From positions 2,403,501 to 2,467,500 of the forward strand of contig OX359265.1 in the NCBI GenBank assembly GCA_947179155.2: a DNA stretch of 64,000 nucleotides. Direction: 5' to 3'. Of this stretch, positions 33,330 to 45,990 are shown piece after piece. Under the pieces are notes generated by a model, which saw nothing but the letters and a program-made list of their open reading frames with translations, did not search any database and was not told the origin of the DNA. Source of the DNA: Hedera helix (lineage: Eukaryota > Streptophyta > Magnoliopsida > Apiales > Araliaceae). How positions within the stretch are numbered: position 1 is the stretch's first letter; each line of letters begins with the position of its first letter. A program made the translations under genes and the position numbers.

Positions 33330-36037
33330 ATGGCACTCCTCTCTTTTTTACCAGAAACCTCACCAGACGCCAAAAAACTAAAACGCTCATCATCCAAACG
33401 CAGAAAAAAGCAAAAACAACAACAGCAGAAAACATCTTCTTCATGGGACCAAATCAAGAACTTGCTCACTTGCAAACAGTTCGAAACCTCAACTAATGTT
33501 CAACATCCTTCTTCCAACAGCAATAACAACAATAATTCTGCCGCCTACTCCAAGTTAAGCTCTTGCAGCTCCATTTGTAGTTTCCGCGACGTTGTTCATG
33601 GAAACACTAGGGTTGTTCACAGGGCTGATAACTCGCCGGAGAGTAGCACCGTCGGCCAAGAAACCGGACTAATCAACCGAAAAACTGTTAATGGGTCATC
33701 ATCTTCATCCTCGTCTAGGTCGTTGACCGGTACTACTGCTACTCCGGTGAGATCCAACGGTGGTGGTACGTACAGGTCATCATCTAGAGGCATGCAGTTC
33801 AGGAACCTTTCTGGATGTTATGAATGTCGTCATATGGCTCACATGATAGTTGATCCTAGCAGGTATAGTTACGTTATTTTTATTAATTTAATTATTTATT
33901 GTCCCTTTTTCTTCAGTAATGATTAATTATTATAAATGTATATATAGGTATCCAACTCCAAGGACTATATGTGCTTGCCCTGATTGCGGAGAGGTTTTCC
34001 CAAAGATTGAAAGCTTGGAACTTCATCAAGCTGTTAGGCACGCTGGTAATTAACTACACTCTACTAATTAATTTCTTTTTATCTGTTTTTTCCAATATTC
34101 AAAATTAAGGAGGGTTTTTTATTTGTATTTTTTTACCTTCAATCATGCATACGTGTAATTAGTCCATTTTGACAACTTCAGTGATATTTCAACCGCATAT
34201 AGGATAATTTTACACACATAATTATTAAATATAAATTTTTTCATAAATTTTATTTTAACTATTAAAAAAAAGAATATGACAGAAATTTTTATGTCAATTT
34301 TTATTTTTTAATAATAAAATAAAATTTGTATTTAATATTTATATTTAATTATTTGTGTAAATAGACTTATTATTGTTTCTCCCACAAGTTAGTCTAATTT
34401 ACTTCGCATTTTGTACAGTTGGCACTCCAGCTAACACTATTGACACTGAAATTGGTCAGGTTGGAGGGCCATGCATTTATGTTACATCTATTCCATTGCA
34501 GTGTGTGTATGACTGGAGTGGTACAAAAATTTATACTACTCCATTTTGAATTTTTAATTAAAATATATTTAAAATTTAATTAGTATAAAATTAATTTTAT
34601 GATAAATTAGATAATAGAATAATATAATATTAATACGCAGATCATGAGTGTTTTCTTTTTGTGTGTTAGTACTATATTGGTTCATTATTCAATTTATTAT
34701 AAAATTAATTTCATGTTAATCGGATCCATATATTTAAGATATTTTTAAATTTAAAATTATTATATTCGTTTAAATTTAAAAAAAAACAAATATTATAATT
34801 AATACTAATACTTTAAAGAGTGTTTACAATTTTCATAATATATTATCGAAAGTTAGATATATTCATATTGATATTAACTCTAAATATTTTTAACTTGACT
34901 TTTAAAAGTCATAATTGATCCGATATTTTGAAAGGGATGACATACATACAAATTACAAAGATGGTGTAAATAAATCCAAAAAAAAAAAAGGAAGAGTATA
35001 TATAAACTGTCCATCTCTTTTATTGATTTCAGTTTTGCATCATGTCAGAGAAATTTATTGTAAAGGTCTAATATTGTTCATAGAAATGAGTACCATTTAA
35101 TAAGGGATATAAGGAATTCTGCTATATCTTGCCGATAGAATAGAGAGATTTTTATTGTGATCTAGTAGCACAACAATTTACTATGTAAATAAAAATAATT
35201 ACATATACATTAGTACAATAATTTATTATGCATTTGTGGATATACAATTTAGATGTGTAAATAAATATATTCATTTGATAATTTATGAATATACCTATTC
35301 TCCCACAATAAATACTACTCACTTTTTTATACAAGATGTATCAATTTCCGGATATAATAATGTTGGTGTAAATTGATGGCACAGTGTCGGAGCTGGGTCC
35401 AGAAGATTCGGGTCGAAATATCGTGGAGATAATCTTCAAATCAAGTTGGCTCAAAAAGGACAACCCAATCTGCAACATTGAACGGATCCTAAAAGTCCAC
35501 AACACTAAACGGACTATCCAACGGTTCGAGGACTGCCGTGACGCCGTTAAGCTCCGTGCTAACACCAACACCAAGAAAGATCCCAGGTGCGCTGCCGACG
35601 GTAACGAGCTGCTCAGATTCCACTGCACGAGCCTCACGTGCTCGCTCGGCGCACGTGGCTCGTCCAACTTGTGCTGCTCCGTACCCGGCTGCGGCGTTTG
35701 TACAATTATCAAGCACGGTTTTCAAGGCAGAAAGACACCTGTCAGCGCCTGCAATGGCGTACGAACTACGGCCAGTAGTGGTAGGGCCCACGACTGTTTA
35801 GACGGTACGGACAACGTTAGAGCCATGCTCGTGTGTCGCGTGATTGCTGGGAGGGTGAGGCGCATTGCGGATGACGTGGCGCCGGAGGAGGATAGTGTGT
35901 CGACTTCGGCTGCCGTTTCGACGTACGACTCTGTAGCCGGCTATGCGGGGGTTTACTCGAATCTCGAGGAATTGTTCGTGTACAATCCGAGGGCTATACT
36001 TCCTTGTTTCGTTGTTATTTACAAAATTACACTCTAG
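33330..36037 (+). CDS. C2H2 zinc-finger protein of the At1g75710/At5g54630-like plant family (3 exons)
   Basis: Exons 33330-33862, 33948-34045 and 35385-36037, GT-AG, giving 427 aa. The start ATG at 33330 (MALLSFLPETSPDAKK) is chosen because family members begin this way as I recall; an in-frame ATG at 33141 would add 63 CT-rich-derived residues unlike a protein. Residues 20-34 are a basic stretch, followed by SSSWDQIKNLLTCKQ. NLSGCYEC precedes a single C2H2 finger at 188-209 (CPDCGEVF..LELHQAVRH). Exon 3 encodes the large conserved domain: ELGPEDSGRNIVEIIFKSSW, RTIQRFEDCRD, DGNELLRFHCTSLTCSLG, GVRTTASSGRAHD, RAMLVCRVIAGRV, and YNPRAILPCFVVIY near the C terminus. The family's large domain has been likened to a PARP-type fold; activity is unproven and I see no basis to claim a reaction. 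Probably nuclear. Exon 3 is much more GC-rich than its surroundings. Intron 2 is 1.3 kb and AT-rich. Confidence 0.93.
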
Positions 36038-37386
36038 AGTTGAGATGTTTTGTAGCATTATCATGTCAGTGAATTAATATTAGCTTAAACGAACTTAGCT
36101 GAGCAGGTGTCTCTTGATTAGTTGATTGTATATAATTTAATCAATTTTCTTTTGGTTTCTATAATATCATAATACTCTCGTGCTATATTTATTTATAAAA
36201 AATATAATTTAAATTAAATTATTTATTTTAATTTAATATTATTTAATTATTTAACGAGAAATTATTAATCCCTTAATATTAAACTATTAATCTCATAAAA
36301 TTATTTAATAATTTAAAATAAAAAAAATTATTAATCTCATATTAACCTATATATATTTTAACAGCATAAATATTGTTCCAACTTATGACATTACCAACAA
36401 CTTTTCATTTAGGTGTAGTTACATTTATAATTAGTCCTAGAACAGGAGCGGTAAAAACAAAGACTAATAGTCTAGTTCAACCGGCTTGGTGCCTGTGCTT
36501 GTAGTTCAACCACTTCCTACTGGCTACTATAATAGGCAAACATGCGTACTAAACATGTTCTAGAACGAAACCCTGTTTGAGTACTAAATATGATCTACAA
36601 CGTAGACAATAGGGTTCAAGTGATTTACAATAATATATATTATCTTGAAATAAAATAAATTTATATTAACTAAAATTTAAAAAATCTCGCAAATGAATTA
36701 AAAAATAAATAAGACTGTTTTAACAACGCGGATTGAGTAAATCATTTGCACGGTCTCTTAAGTCTTAAAAAGTATTGATTTCGGTGGAAATTTGCTCCAT
36801 GAATTAGTAACCAAAATTGTTTTAAGTATGTATCATATGTTGTCATATAGTATAATAGTTACGGTCGTACAATTTGTCCCATGCTTTTAACCGAACCATG
36901 ATTTTATCGTGTTACCATTTGTTTTTTGTTGACGTACTTGGTTCACACCAAGTGTGTGTATATATATATATATGTGTGTGTGTGTGTTGGATATTGTGTA
37001 GTCTAAATTGAGCGTCTATGAAAAATCTGATCAATTTGGATGTTAGTCAAATTACTATCAAGACTCAATATTATTATAATATTATAATTGTAATATTAAG
37101 ATTGACAGAGTGGTTGAGGGTTTTTTAGAAAGTAGGTTAAACCATTTTACCTATAAAAATCCTCGACCCCCGGTACATGTGATGATTCCAATTATTAGCC
37201 CTCATATACAGTATAGTGATCATATCTCTATTCTCGTCCCAAATGCTTATAGTTCAGTGTCCTGTTTAGGTTTGGCTATTAACTATACAAGTTTTTTTGC
37301 ACAAAAAATTAATACGTCGCAAGAGATATGCCTTTTGGTTATCGTTCTATGTAAACTAGTAATAACATACACGATACTTATACTCT

Positions 37387-37423
<37 letters not shown>

Positions 37424-39408
37424 GACAATGTTAATTATTGCGTTTAGAACTTGAAAGTTATGGAAGAAAATAAAATCAAATAAAAATAAAAATAAATGTC
37501 AATAATTTTTTTTCTTAATAAAGATAAATATCTAATCATCTCTACTTTTAAGTATGAACAAAATATAAATATAAATTATTATCTTGTATTATTCATATTT
37601 TTTTACTTTGATGACTGACCTTTTAATATTTGTTGGTTTTTGTTGTTCCATCGAAACGAATATCATTCGTCAAACATTCAATTAAATATGTAACGTTATA
37701 AATTGATAATTGATAGCGTCTTTTGTTGACTAGCTAGACCAATCAATATTACTTATGTGAAATTAAAAAATATTATTTGAAATATTTTTTCTTCTATTTT
37801 TTCCCTCGAGCAAAGGGAGCTAACATCTTTATAGCTTTAAGAAATTTATGAAAACAACAAACCCCTTTATTTGCTGGTGGGACTTGCGCATGAAAACATT
37901 GTTACAAGCAGAATTTCATGGAGATATATACACATTTGAAGGGTCAATACTTCAATTTCATTATTATAATTACTCCACTATAATAGAGTAATACAACTAG
38001 TGGTATCAAGTTAAATGAATCCCAATTCATTCATTCGTAGTGCAGTTAATTAATTACACAAAATGAAAGGTTTAAAATTGCAAATTATGGAGATGCATGT
38101 GTGATGATATTGGGAGTATTGCAGCATTTGTTGGGAAGGGGGAGATTTTGACCATGCTTCGCTTAATGATATGAAGTAGTAATTACTTACACATGCATCA
38201 ATGCTCAGTAAATGCAGCAGCAGCATGTACAAGTTTCATTATTCTCAAGGTTTATTGGAGAAGGGCTAATTATTTATGCAAAATTATTTAGTGATATTAA
38301 TTAACAGTTCTAGTCTTCTAGGGTATCGTATTAAATGGAGTAATTAAGGAGGATGTTTCCTTCGAACTCATAATTTAACATTATCATACACGTTCACTGA
38401 AAAACTTGCATTTTTTTGAAATTATACGTGTTTGTTCGGTATGCTTAGTGCATTTGTTTAAAAGCGACTTATTTCATAAAATACAGTTTACACTAAATTT
38501 ATGCGTTTGAAAATATAAAGGCAAGCGCTACTATTGAAAAAGCTTTAAATGCTACACATACTTATTATTTTTAAAAACTCATACTTATTATTTAAAAAAT
38601 TAAGTTGCATTTTTTATTTTTAAAAAAAAATTAATTTTTTTAATAGTAATATAAAGTGACACAATATTTTCAAATTTATTATTATAACTGTACTATTATT
38701 ATCATATTACAACTAAACTACACATGCAGTAAATACTTAGAAATCCAGGATAATAAATATAAAGTAAAAGTATATTCTTACAATTTATAAATTTAATAAA
38801 TGTGTTCTTTTAATTTGTGAATAGAAGAAATATTACTGTTGAAGAGGATGCGGAATTGGGATTGATGTGCTTATGTATCTTATGAAATTAAACTTCTTAA
38901 TTACTCCTAATCTAAATTGTATTTGTCGATAATGGAGACCAACCTCGTGCTCTAGTATTGTTAAATAAACTTAAAATTTAGTTTGGAATGTTGAAAGTGC
39001 GTGGGAAAAGGTTAGGAAAAAGTTTAGGAAATTTGAAAATATTGAATATTTGGAAAGGACATTGAGATTATGTGTTTCAATACATGTCTTTTATTAAAAA
39101 CAAATTAATTGCAAAAGTATGTTATGGAATTTGTGATATTTGGTAGGAGCATTAATTCAATTTATAAAAAAGTATAAAGATATACCGAAAGCATTTGGCC
39201 CGAGCGGTATTGTTCAACTCATGATAACCATGAGTTGTGTGTGTTTTAAAATTTTAGTCTAAATTAACAAAAAAAAGAAGATATAAAGATATTCTATTAT
39301 TTCCTGTTAATGATATTCACGCTTAATAAATTTATAATGTTTTAACTGTTTAATTTTTTTTAAATAAATAAATAAAGATAATTTTGATATTTTATGTTAT
39401 AATTAATT
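36038..39408. other. Intergenic, AT-rich, microsatellites only
   Basis: The C2H2 gene's 3' UTR is at the left. TA/TG dinucleotide runs occur near 36954-36987 and a pure TA run at 37391-37420. The short ORFs here look like chance. I see no RNA gene or transposon with clear ends. Confidence 0.55.
37391..37420. repeat. (TA)n microsatellite
   Basis: Uninterrupted TA dinucleotides, about 15 units. Confidence 0.9.
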
Positions 39409-39980
39409 TGAACAATATGCTTGGTATTATTTTTTTAAAAATCTAATATAATTGGCTACATAATAATTTGACCAATTTATAGTATTACAAGCTTAATAAC
39501 CTTTGTAAGGCATTGGTAAATTTAAAAGCGATTCATCTAGTATTTTTCTCTAAGCAAAATGTTACATATAGTTTTAGCACCTATACTAATTTGTTGTTCT
39601 AATGAAATAGTTTTATACTAATTAGGTTCATGAATTAAAAAAACTAAAGATAATTTAAAAATTAAATTTTGAATACAATGTATGTTATATATATATATAA
39701 AGAATACATTGAATGTTTAATAGTAAAAAAAAAAAAAAATCTTCGACTACTAAACATTGTATGTTTAATATTAAATTAAAAAAATTTCCTTAAACTAATG
39801 AGTTGACAAAAAAATTGTTAAACTACCGAGTCAACTCGAGATCAACGAAAATGATTCGTGTTATATTTTTGTATTGATGCATTGATTGATTGAGATTCAT
39901 TTCAATTTAAGTTTGTTATTTTTGTAGTTATTTACTAATTTTATGATTAATCAAATTAATTCAATTATAAGATATTATTT

Positions 39981-40040
<60 letters not shown>

Positions 40041-40556
40041 ATTGACATAGTAGTAATATACACGAATAAGTAGCATAGTAAATTTTGGGTCACTATAAGA
40101 TGATCCGTATTTTGGGGCCAATCCAACCTCGATGCAAAAAAAATTGATCTGATAAAATAAATATTGATGATCAACCATCTTAATTTAATTTAGAATTCTT
40201 TCTCAGATTGTTATATATAATTATTGATGTTCAGTTTCAGTTAAAAAAAAATGAATAAATAAAAAAAAAGAAGAAGAAGAAGCTTTTAAGTTAAGTTTGG
40301 AAACAAATGGTGGACTACTAGTATAGCTGGTCATTTACTCCATTCACTCTTAATCGATGGAGCGTAGATAGAGTTTTGATTACAATCTCCAGTCGTGGTG
40401 TCAGTCCAGCCCCAGAAACTAGAAAATGGTGTTCTTTATGATTTCGATAGCTCAGGTCTACTTAAGCATAGTCAAAGACCCCAGTTGTTTTAGGGAGTAT
40501 TATTATGTATTTTCAAAACATTATTTGAATATGACGTTCTAGTCTAACCAATATGA
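39409..40556. repeat. Segmental tandem duplication, copy A
   Basis: About 1.1 kb aligned with 40564-41526 from GAACAATATGC to CTAGTCTAACCAA. Its first two-thirds are AT-rich and diverged. The last quarter is much better kept, including GATTACAATCTCCAGTCGTG and CCCCAGAAACTAGAAAATGG. Copy A carries an (AT)n expansion at about 39985-40039 that copy B lacks. Confidence 0.8.
39985..40039. repeat. (AT)n microsatellite
   Basis: More than 25 AT units, inside copy A of the segmental duplication. Confidence 0.92.
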
Positions 40557-40563
40557 CTTTATT

Positions 40564-41526
40564 GAACATTATGCTTCGTATTATTTTTTGAAATCGAATA
40601 TAATTGACTACAAAATAATTCGACCAATTTATAGTTTTACAAGCTTAATAACATGTGTAAGGCATATGTCGATTTAAAAACGATTCATCTAATATTCTTC
40701 GTTTTGCAAAACGATACGAATTGTTTTAGCACCTATAATAATTTATTGTTCAAATGAAATAACTTTATAATAATTAGTTTCATGAATTAAAAAAATTAAA
40801 GTCAAAATATTATAATATATTCTTGGTGAGTTTAAAATTTAAATTTTGAATGCAATGTATGTAATAATATTAATATATAAATAATATATTGAATGTTTAA
40901 TAGTAAAAAAAAAAAAACCCTCTTCGACCATGGAATATTGTATGTTTAATATTAAAATAATAAAAAAAATCTTTAGATGACTGAGTTGACCAAAAAAATT
41001 ATTAAATTATCTTGATTGATATAATAATAATAATATACATAAATAAGTAATATAATAAATTTTGGGTCAGTATAACATGATCTGTATTTTGGGGCCATTA
41101 TAATCCAATCGTGATACAAAAAATTTGAGCAGATACGATAGATATCGATGATCAATCAAATTAATTTAATTAATTTTTTTTCTTCTTAAATTGTTATATA
41201 TAATTATTGATGTTCAGTTTCAACTAAAAATAAATAAATAAAAGAAAAAGAAGAAGCTTTTCAGTCAAGTTTGAAAACAAATGGTGGACCACTATTATAG
41301 CTGGTCCATTTACTCCATTCATTCTTAATCGAGGGAGTGTAGGTAGAGTTTTGATTACAATCTCCAGTCGTGGTGTCAGTCCAGCCCCAGAAACTAGAAA
41401 ATGGTTTTCTTTATGTTTTCGGTAGCCCAGGTCTACTACCAGCATAGTCAAGGGTCCCAGTTGTTTTTGGTAGTATTATATATTTCCAAAACATTATTGT
41501 AATATGACTTTCTAGTCTAACCAAAT
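40564..41526. repeat. Segmental tandem duplication, copy B
   Basis: Counterpart of 39409-40556. In the last part about 58 bases in a row (centred on 41380) are identical to copy A, while the left part is diverged by substitutions and indels. A minus-strand ORF across the conserved part (41451-41224) is interrupted by stops in copy A, so protein coding is not supported. Confidence 0.8.
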
Positions 41527-42140
41527 ATTAAAATGAATTTTTTTACTCTAGATTATAAACTCCATGATATCTATTTTTATTTTAAGATTATACCCATTTT
41601 ATTTCGTTACGTGCGAGTCTTTAATGTTGCGTTTGTAAATTATATTATTTAATACGTTTGAAATTTTAAATACACAAGTAATGTCATCATTTTATGGGAT
41701 TATTCAACTCTATCGCATGTTTCTTATATGATTGCCCATATTTTTTCAACCAATTTAATTGTCAAAATTCAGAATCCTTAGTAGTAGTTTATTTCCTTCA
41801 TATAATAGAACTGCTCTAATTCACCAATAACCTTTTCCAATCTACCCTTTTTCTCTTGTATAAAATTTACGATATACATTGAACATCGAAAGCTATTCCC
41901 ATCAATTGTCCAATTAAATAACAAAAGTAGTTTGGGCAAAGGTTTTTTTTCCTCTCTTTTTTTAGGCCCCACATTATTCTAGTTTTCATGGGCCAACAGA
42001 GATTTCTTAAGGAAGTTGAAACCAGGTGACAAAGTAGGTCACAAATAATTTCCCAACACATTTAAGCCCCCATTGTTTAACTATGGAATCAATCATATTA
42101 TTCATGTGTTGGGGCACGAGTACGAGTAATTATTTAGCAG
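41527..42140. other. Intergenic, no feature seen
   Basis: AT-rich sequence without a supported ORF, RNA or transposon end. Confidence 0.5.
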
Positions 42141-42278
42141 TCCTAGAACACTTGTCACGGGGTGTCTTACACTATTCATGTGTTGTTATTTCAGTATTTA
42201 AAGTGAAATGACCCATTTTAAGTGCTGAAATGACAGCACATAAATGGTGTAAGACACCACGTGACAGAAACTTTAGGA
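42141..42278. mobile_element. Hairpin MITE, 138 bp
   Basis: TCCTAGAACACTTGTCACGG at the left and, from the right end, TCCTAAAGTTTCTGTCACGT are inverted repeats running on for about 60 bases each (GGTGTCTTACAC, ATTTCAG). Nearly the whole element folds into one stem. I find no clear target duplication, so the superfamily is undetermined. Confidence 0.7.
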
Positions 42279-43599
42279 ATATGTACCGTGTAGCTTTTTC
42301 ATAGTCCAGAAGGACAAGTAATGCAGGCCACTTTTGTCGTTTCTTGTTGTCGGATTGATTAGTGTTTAGTTAGATGCTTAATTATTGGATTTATGTCTTT
42401 TTTGTGTCTTAAGCACATATGATGGAACTAAAAGCATGCACCTAGTCACACTTAAAAGTGAAGCCTCCTTAAAAGTGTTCAAAACAATGAACTTAATCAT
42501 GTTTGGAAAATCCTTTTACCACTATTTCAAGTGTCGGAACACATTTTACAAGGCAAATCAACATATTATTAGCTAGATTGTTAGACAGTAGGTAGGAAAT
42601 TAAAAGGCATCATTATGTTTTATTGTCGATGAAAGATGATAAACTATATTCAATCTCCATCCCCAGCTGAACCATAATTCATTATCCATGTGACAACAAT
42701 TTCCAGTGAGAATCATGAAACTAATTGAGATGTAGGTTTGAGTTTCATCTTCATCCTCATTGTAATCAAGATTTGTTAGGATATACTTGGCAAATTTATT
42801 ACTAAACCGCAGGACATAATTCCACACAAGTGGCAAAGGTAATGTAAGACATAGTTTTACATTGGTTGCAAAGTTGCATGATGAGAAGCAATATAGGCTT
42901 TAACCTCTTCTTTTGGACAACTACCTTTTTAATAAGGTGGACAAAAGGGATAAACATTTGTATCATTGGCTCATTAATTGAGAGCTAGCCCATGTATGTT
43001 TGCGGGGCAAGAAACATAATTAAACGGAGCAACTTGTAGAAACGGCTCTATCTAGCTAGAGGCCGAATAAAATACTCATAGATGCAATGAGCGTCACAAT
43101 AGTGTCACGCGAGATCGTAGATTTACAAAAGATAAGTGTATTGGTACAAATTCCAAATTAAATCGTAATTAAAGGATAATCACACATCAATTGCAAAGGC
43201 AACTTTTTGTGAGGTGATAGAAGGATAGTCTCTCACATTGGTTGTAAGTGTAACTTGAATTTTACAATTGATGTAAGTTGATACAAGTCTTTGCCTTGCC
43301 CCTGAATTGCTATTTTTTTAAGGTGGGCGACAAAAATGGTTAAAGTTTGTATTATATTCCCTTATTGGAACCTTGCCAACTTGAGAAAGGTACATTTAGT
43401 TTACTCTCTACACTAATTTTTCAAAAAAAAATATAAATTGTTTGAACAGTAATAGTATTCTCCCTTGAATTCTCCTGGGTGCGGCCCCAATGTTTGAACT
43501 CAAAAAGTCAAGAAAGGGAGCAAATTTCTTGACCAATCCCTTGGAATTTAATCTTTCATTGTAGACCGTGGATCTATGGTTCAATTTTTTTTACTAATT
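42279..43599. other. Intergenic, no gene seen
   Basis: AT-rich with a few short ORFs that lack support. No clear transposon ends. Confidence 0.5.
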
Positions 43600-43607
43600 C
43601 TCACAGA

Positions 43608-44129
43608 CAGGGACGGAGCTGCTCCCGGACAAAGGGGGGCCACGGTCCCCCCCCCCCCCCAAAATTTTTAATTGTGTACTATTGTTTATAATTAATACCA
43701 AGTAAGTTTATTGCGTTATTTGTGTTTGACATTAATATGACTTGTTTATTATTTGTGTCGATAAATTGTGTCATTTTTGAACTCGTGCCAAGTAAAGGTT
43801 AATCATAATCTGATAACCTTGTGTTAGATTCGAGTTAATGTATCGTGTCAAAAATTGTCATTACTAATTTAAAGGTTTATTTGATTTTGTCGCCTTCGTT
43901 TTTGCTGCAAGTGGGAGTCTGGTTATGATTTAAATTTAGTATGTACGCCTTAATTTTTGTCAACATAGACTACGTCTCTCTGCCCAATACTATCTCAATA
44001 TCAATTAAACCAATCAAAAATCACCCTTAATTTTGGATAAAAAAATCATACGAGACCGACCAATTCTACCGTTTTAGCCTTCTAAGTTCAGTTTGGCCCC
44101 TCCAAGATAAAATTCTGGCTTCGTCCCTG
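43608..44129. mobile_element. hAT-like non-autonomous element, 522 bp
   Basis: The left tip CAGGGACGGAGCTG and right tip (reverse complement CAGGGACGAAGCCAG) are inverted repeats. Flanks CTCACAGA (43600-43607) and CTCAAAGA (44130-44137) match at 7 of 8. Contains a poly-C run near 43650-43664. Its tips resemble those of the split MITE at 18160-29586 (GGGGCGGAG), so the two may be related. Confidence 0.8.
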
Positions 44130-44137
44130 CTCAAAGA

Positions 44138-44557
44138 ACAGGAGATGGTAGCCCAATACAAGAAAAGAAGAAAAAGTAGGTGGAGTACTACACATGTCTA
44201 ATTATAAACGAGGATGATGAAGTAATGAAAGAAGCTCAATAAACAAGTAGTTTGATTAAGGACAAGAGAAGCCCGTGTGAATCATTTGGTCACATGCATG
44301 GCTTAGGACATCATCCTTTACTGATCATCTGAACATGCTTATTGAGTCTCCTCCTAAAATAGAATATAAACCTAGGCTTTCAAAACAATCCCTCTTTCCT
44401 TTTTAAATAGCCCTCCGACACAAATGATAGCATTACGCTTCCCGGAGACTCTCTAGCAACAACTTAAGAATACGTAGGAGAGCTTTATCATTCAAATAAG
44501 AGAGATATTGAAGTTCAAGTAACTATTTCTTTTTCTCCAAAGTTTAGCTTCTCTTAC
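44138..44557 (+). promoter_or_regulatory. Promoter and 5' leader of the 91-aa gene
   Basis: TTTAAATAG at 44402-44410 is a plausible TATA box, about 150 bases before the ATG. This would put the start of transcription near 44435 and give a leader of about 120 bases. No upstream ATG in good context is evident close to the start. Confidence 0.45.
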
Positions 44558-44833
44558 ATGAAGATCTTTAATCGATTTCGAAGGGTTTTAATGGGGTTTA
44601 ATTTTTCTTTCCCTTCTTCTAGAAGCCGGTCTCAAGGAACGGCAGGGTCGGCTCCGAGGCGGCGATCATGTGACAGGCCGGATCCTCCGAAAACTTCATG
44701 TAGCTCATCATCATATTACTCATCTAATTCTCACTATAATGAAGCTATTGCCGACTGTATTGAGTTCTTAAACAAGTCTTCCCAAGAGGGTATATTTGAT
44801 GCTAGGAAATCTGATGTTATATATGGTGTGTGA
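44558..44833 (+). CDS. Small plant protein, 'josephin-like'/stress-induced type, 91 aa
   Basis: Single exon, ATG to TGA. MKIFNRFRRVLMGF is followed by a Ser/Arg-rich stretch with RRRSCDRPDPPKTSCSSSSY (about residues 34-53), then HYNEAIADCIEFLNKSSQEG near the C terminus and a short basic tail. The pattern PPKTSCSS..(Y) plus EAIADCIEF.NKS is one I know from short angiosperm proteins automatically named josephin-like or stress-induced. Despite the name it lacks a Josephin deubiquitinase domain. Function unknown; no signal peptide or membrane segment is clear. Upstream TATA and leader support expression. Confidence 0.8.
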   Translation: MKIFNRFRRVLMGFNFSFPSSRSRSQGTAGSAPRRRSCDRPDPPKTSCSSSSYYSSNSHYNEAIADCIEFLNKSSQEGIFDARKSDVIYGV

Positions 44834-45780
44834 TATATCTAATAAATATATGATGTGTTTCTCATCTCATATTCCCCGTACAATACTATTTGTGAAGGTT
44901 GCGGGAGTTTGGTGCACTTGGCACGAATTAATTTTATTTATTTGTCATCTCATATATTGACCTTATTTACAGTGGTTCAATATGATTTTGTTGGTGATTC
45001 TAGTTGTTTCACTTTGGGTTAACTGCATATTGTAATCCGAGGTATGCACCATTTTATACTTGATATCTCAAGGTTCAGAAACTCTTATCATGTTACCTAA
45101 AGTATTTTTAAGTAATCACGATAGACCTTATTTAGAGTTCCAGCCAATTTTTTTGTTGAAAAGTAACCACATATCTTAATTTAATATTTAAATATGGTTG
45201 ATCGTATAAATACCGCAGTTGATTTAATTAAGTAGTAGAAATACATATTAAATGCCAGATTAACAAAATAAAAAGTAAAAATAAAATAAAACTTATAATC
45301 AGTACTTCTAGTTCGTCCATAAAACGAAAATAGAGTCAAAATCTCAATCTTTATCTCATTCATTTTCATTTTCATTTGATTTTCATCATCAACCCAAGGG
45401 TCCTCAGATTAAGGCGGAATTTTGTGAAAGATCCCCATATCTGCAATTGATGCGACTGATTTTGGGTTTTGGAACCCGAATTTTCTACAATTTCATGAGT
45501 TTTTGATATTTAGTGGTTATTCAAACTTAGATCTGCAAATATTTTCGAATGTTATTTATTTTATTATTGTAAAAAACATTCTCTGTAATATTAAGTCAAA
45601 CATGATTTTGGGAACCATTGTAATGAATTGGGTAGGACAATTCAATACCTAAGCTAGCAGAAATAGAGTTTGAAAGGAGAAGTTCAGAAATAGACCCAAA
45701 TTAGAGAGAGATAGAAAACTGAGAGATAATTCAAAGATTAATTTGGGAGAAAGAAAACAATTACATTCCAAATTCCAATT
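44834..45780. other. Intergenic: 3' flank of the 91-aa gene
   Basis: Holds the 3' UTR at the left. No further gene or clear transposon end is seen. Confidence 0.5.
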
Positions 45781-45990
45781 GTAGAGTAAATTAAACAACT
45801 TAACTCTACGTTAACTACTACCTAATCGTAGAGAAAGTTAAACAACTTAACTTCACGTTAACCACTAACTAATCGTAGAGTAAGTTAAATAAACTAATTA
45901 TACGCTAACTACAACCCAATCGTAGAGTAAGTTAACCATTTTAACTCTACGTTAACTACTAATCAATCGCAGAGTACGTTAACTAACTTA
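45781..45990. repeat. Minisatellite, 47-bp unit, about 4.5 copies
   Basis: The unit start GTAGAG (last one GCAGAG) falls at 45781, 45828, 45875, 45922 and 45969, exactly 47 bp apart. Each unit holds an inverted repeat of the type GTAGAGTAA..TTAACTCTAC around a short AAC-rich loop, so each can form a hairpin. Confidence 0.9.

Noticed and set aside
35341..36064. Several overlapping ORFs on both strands over the third exon of the zinc-finger gene
   Set aside because: Shadows of the GC-rich exon 3, whose plus frame matches the plant family throughout.
38080..38230. Possible miRNA-like stretch with GACCATGCTTCGCTTAATG
   Set aside because: Only loosely like miR166 text, and no matching hairpin arm is found nearby.
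41224..41451. 75-codon minus-strand ORF in copy B of the segmental duplication
   Set aside because: The same region of copy A has stops and frame changes, so protein coding is not conserved.
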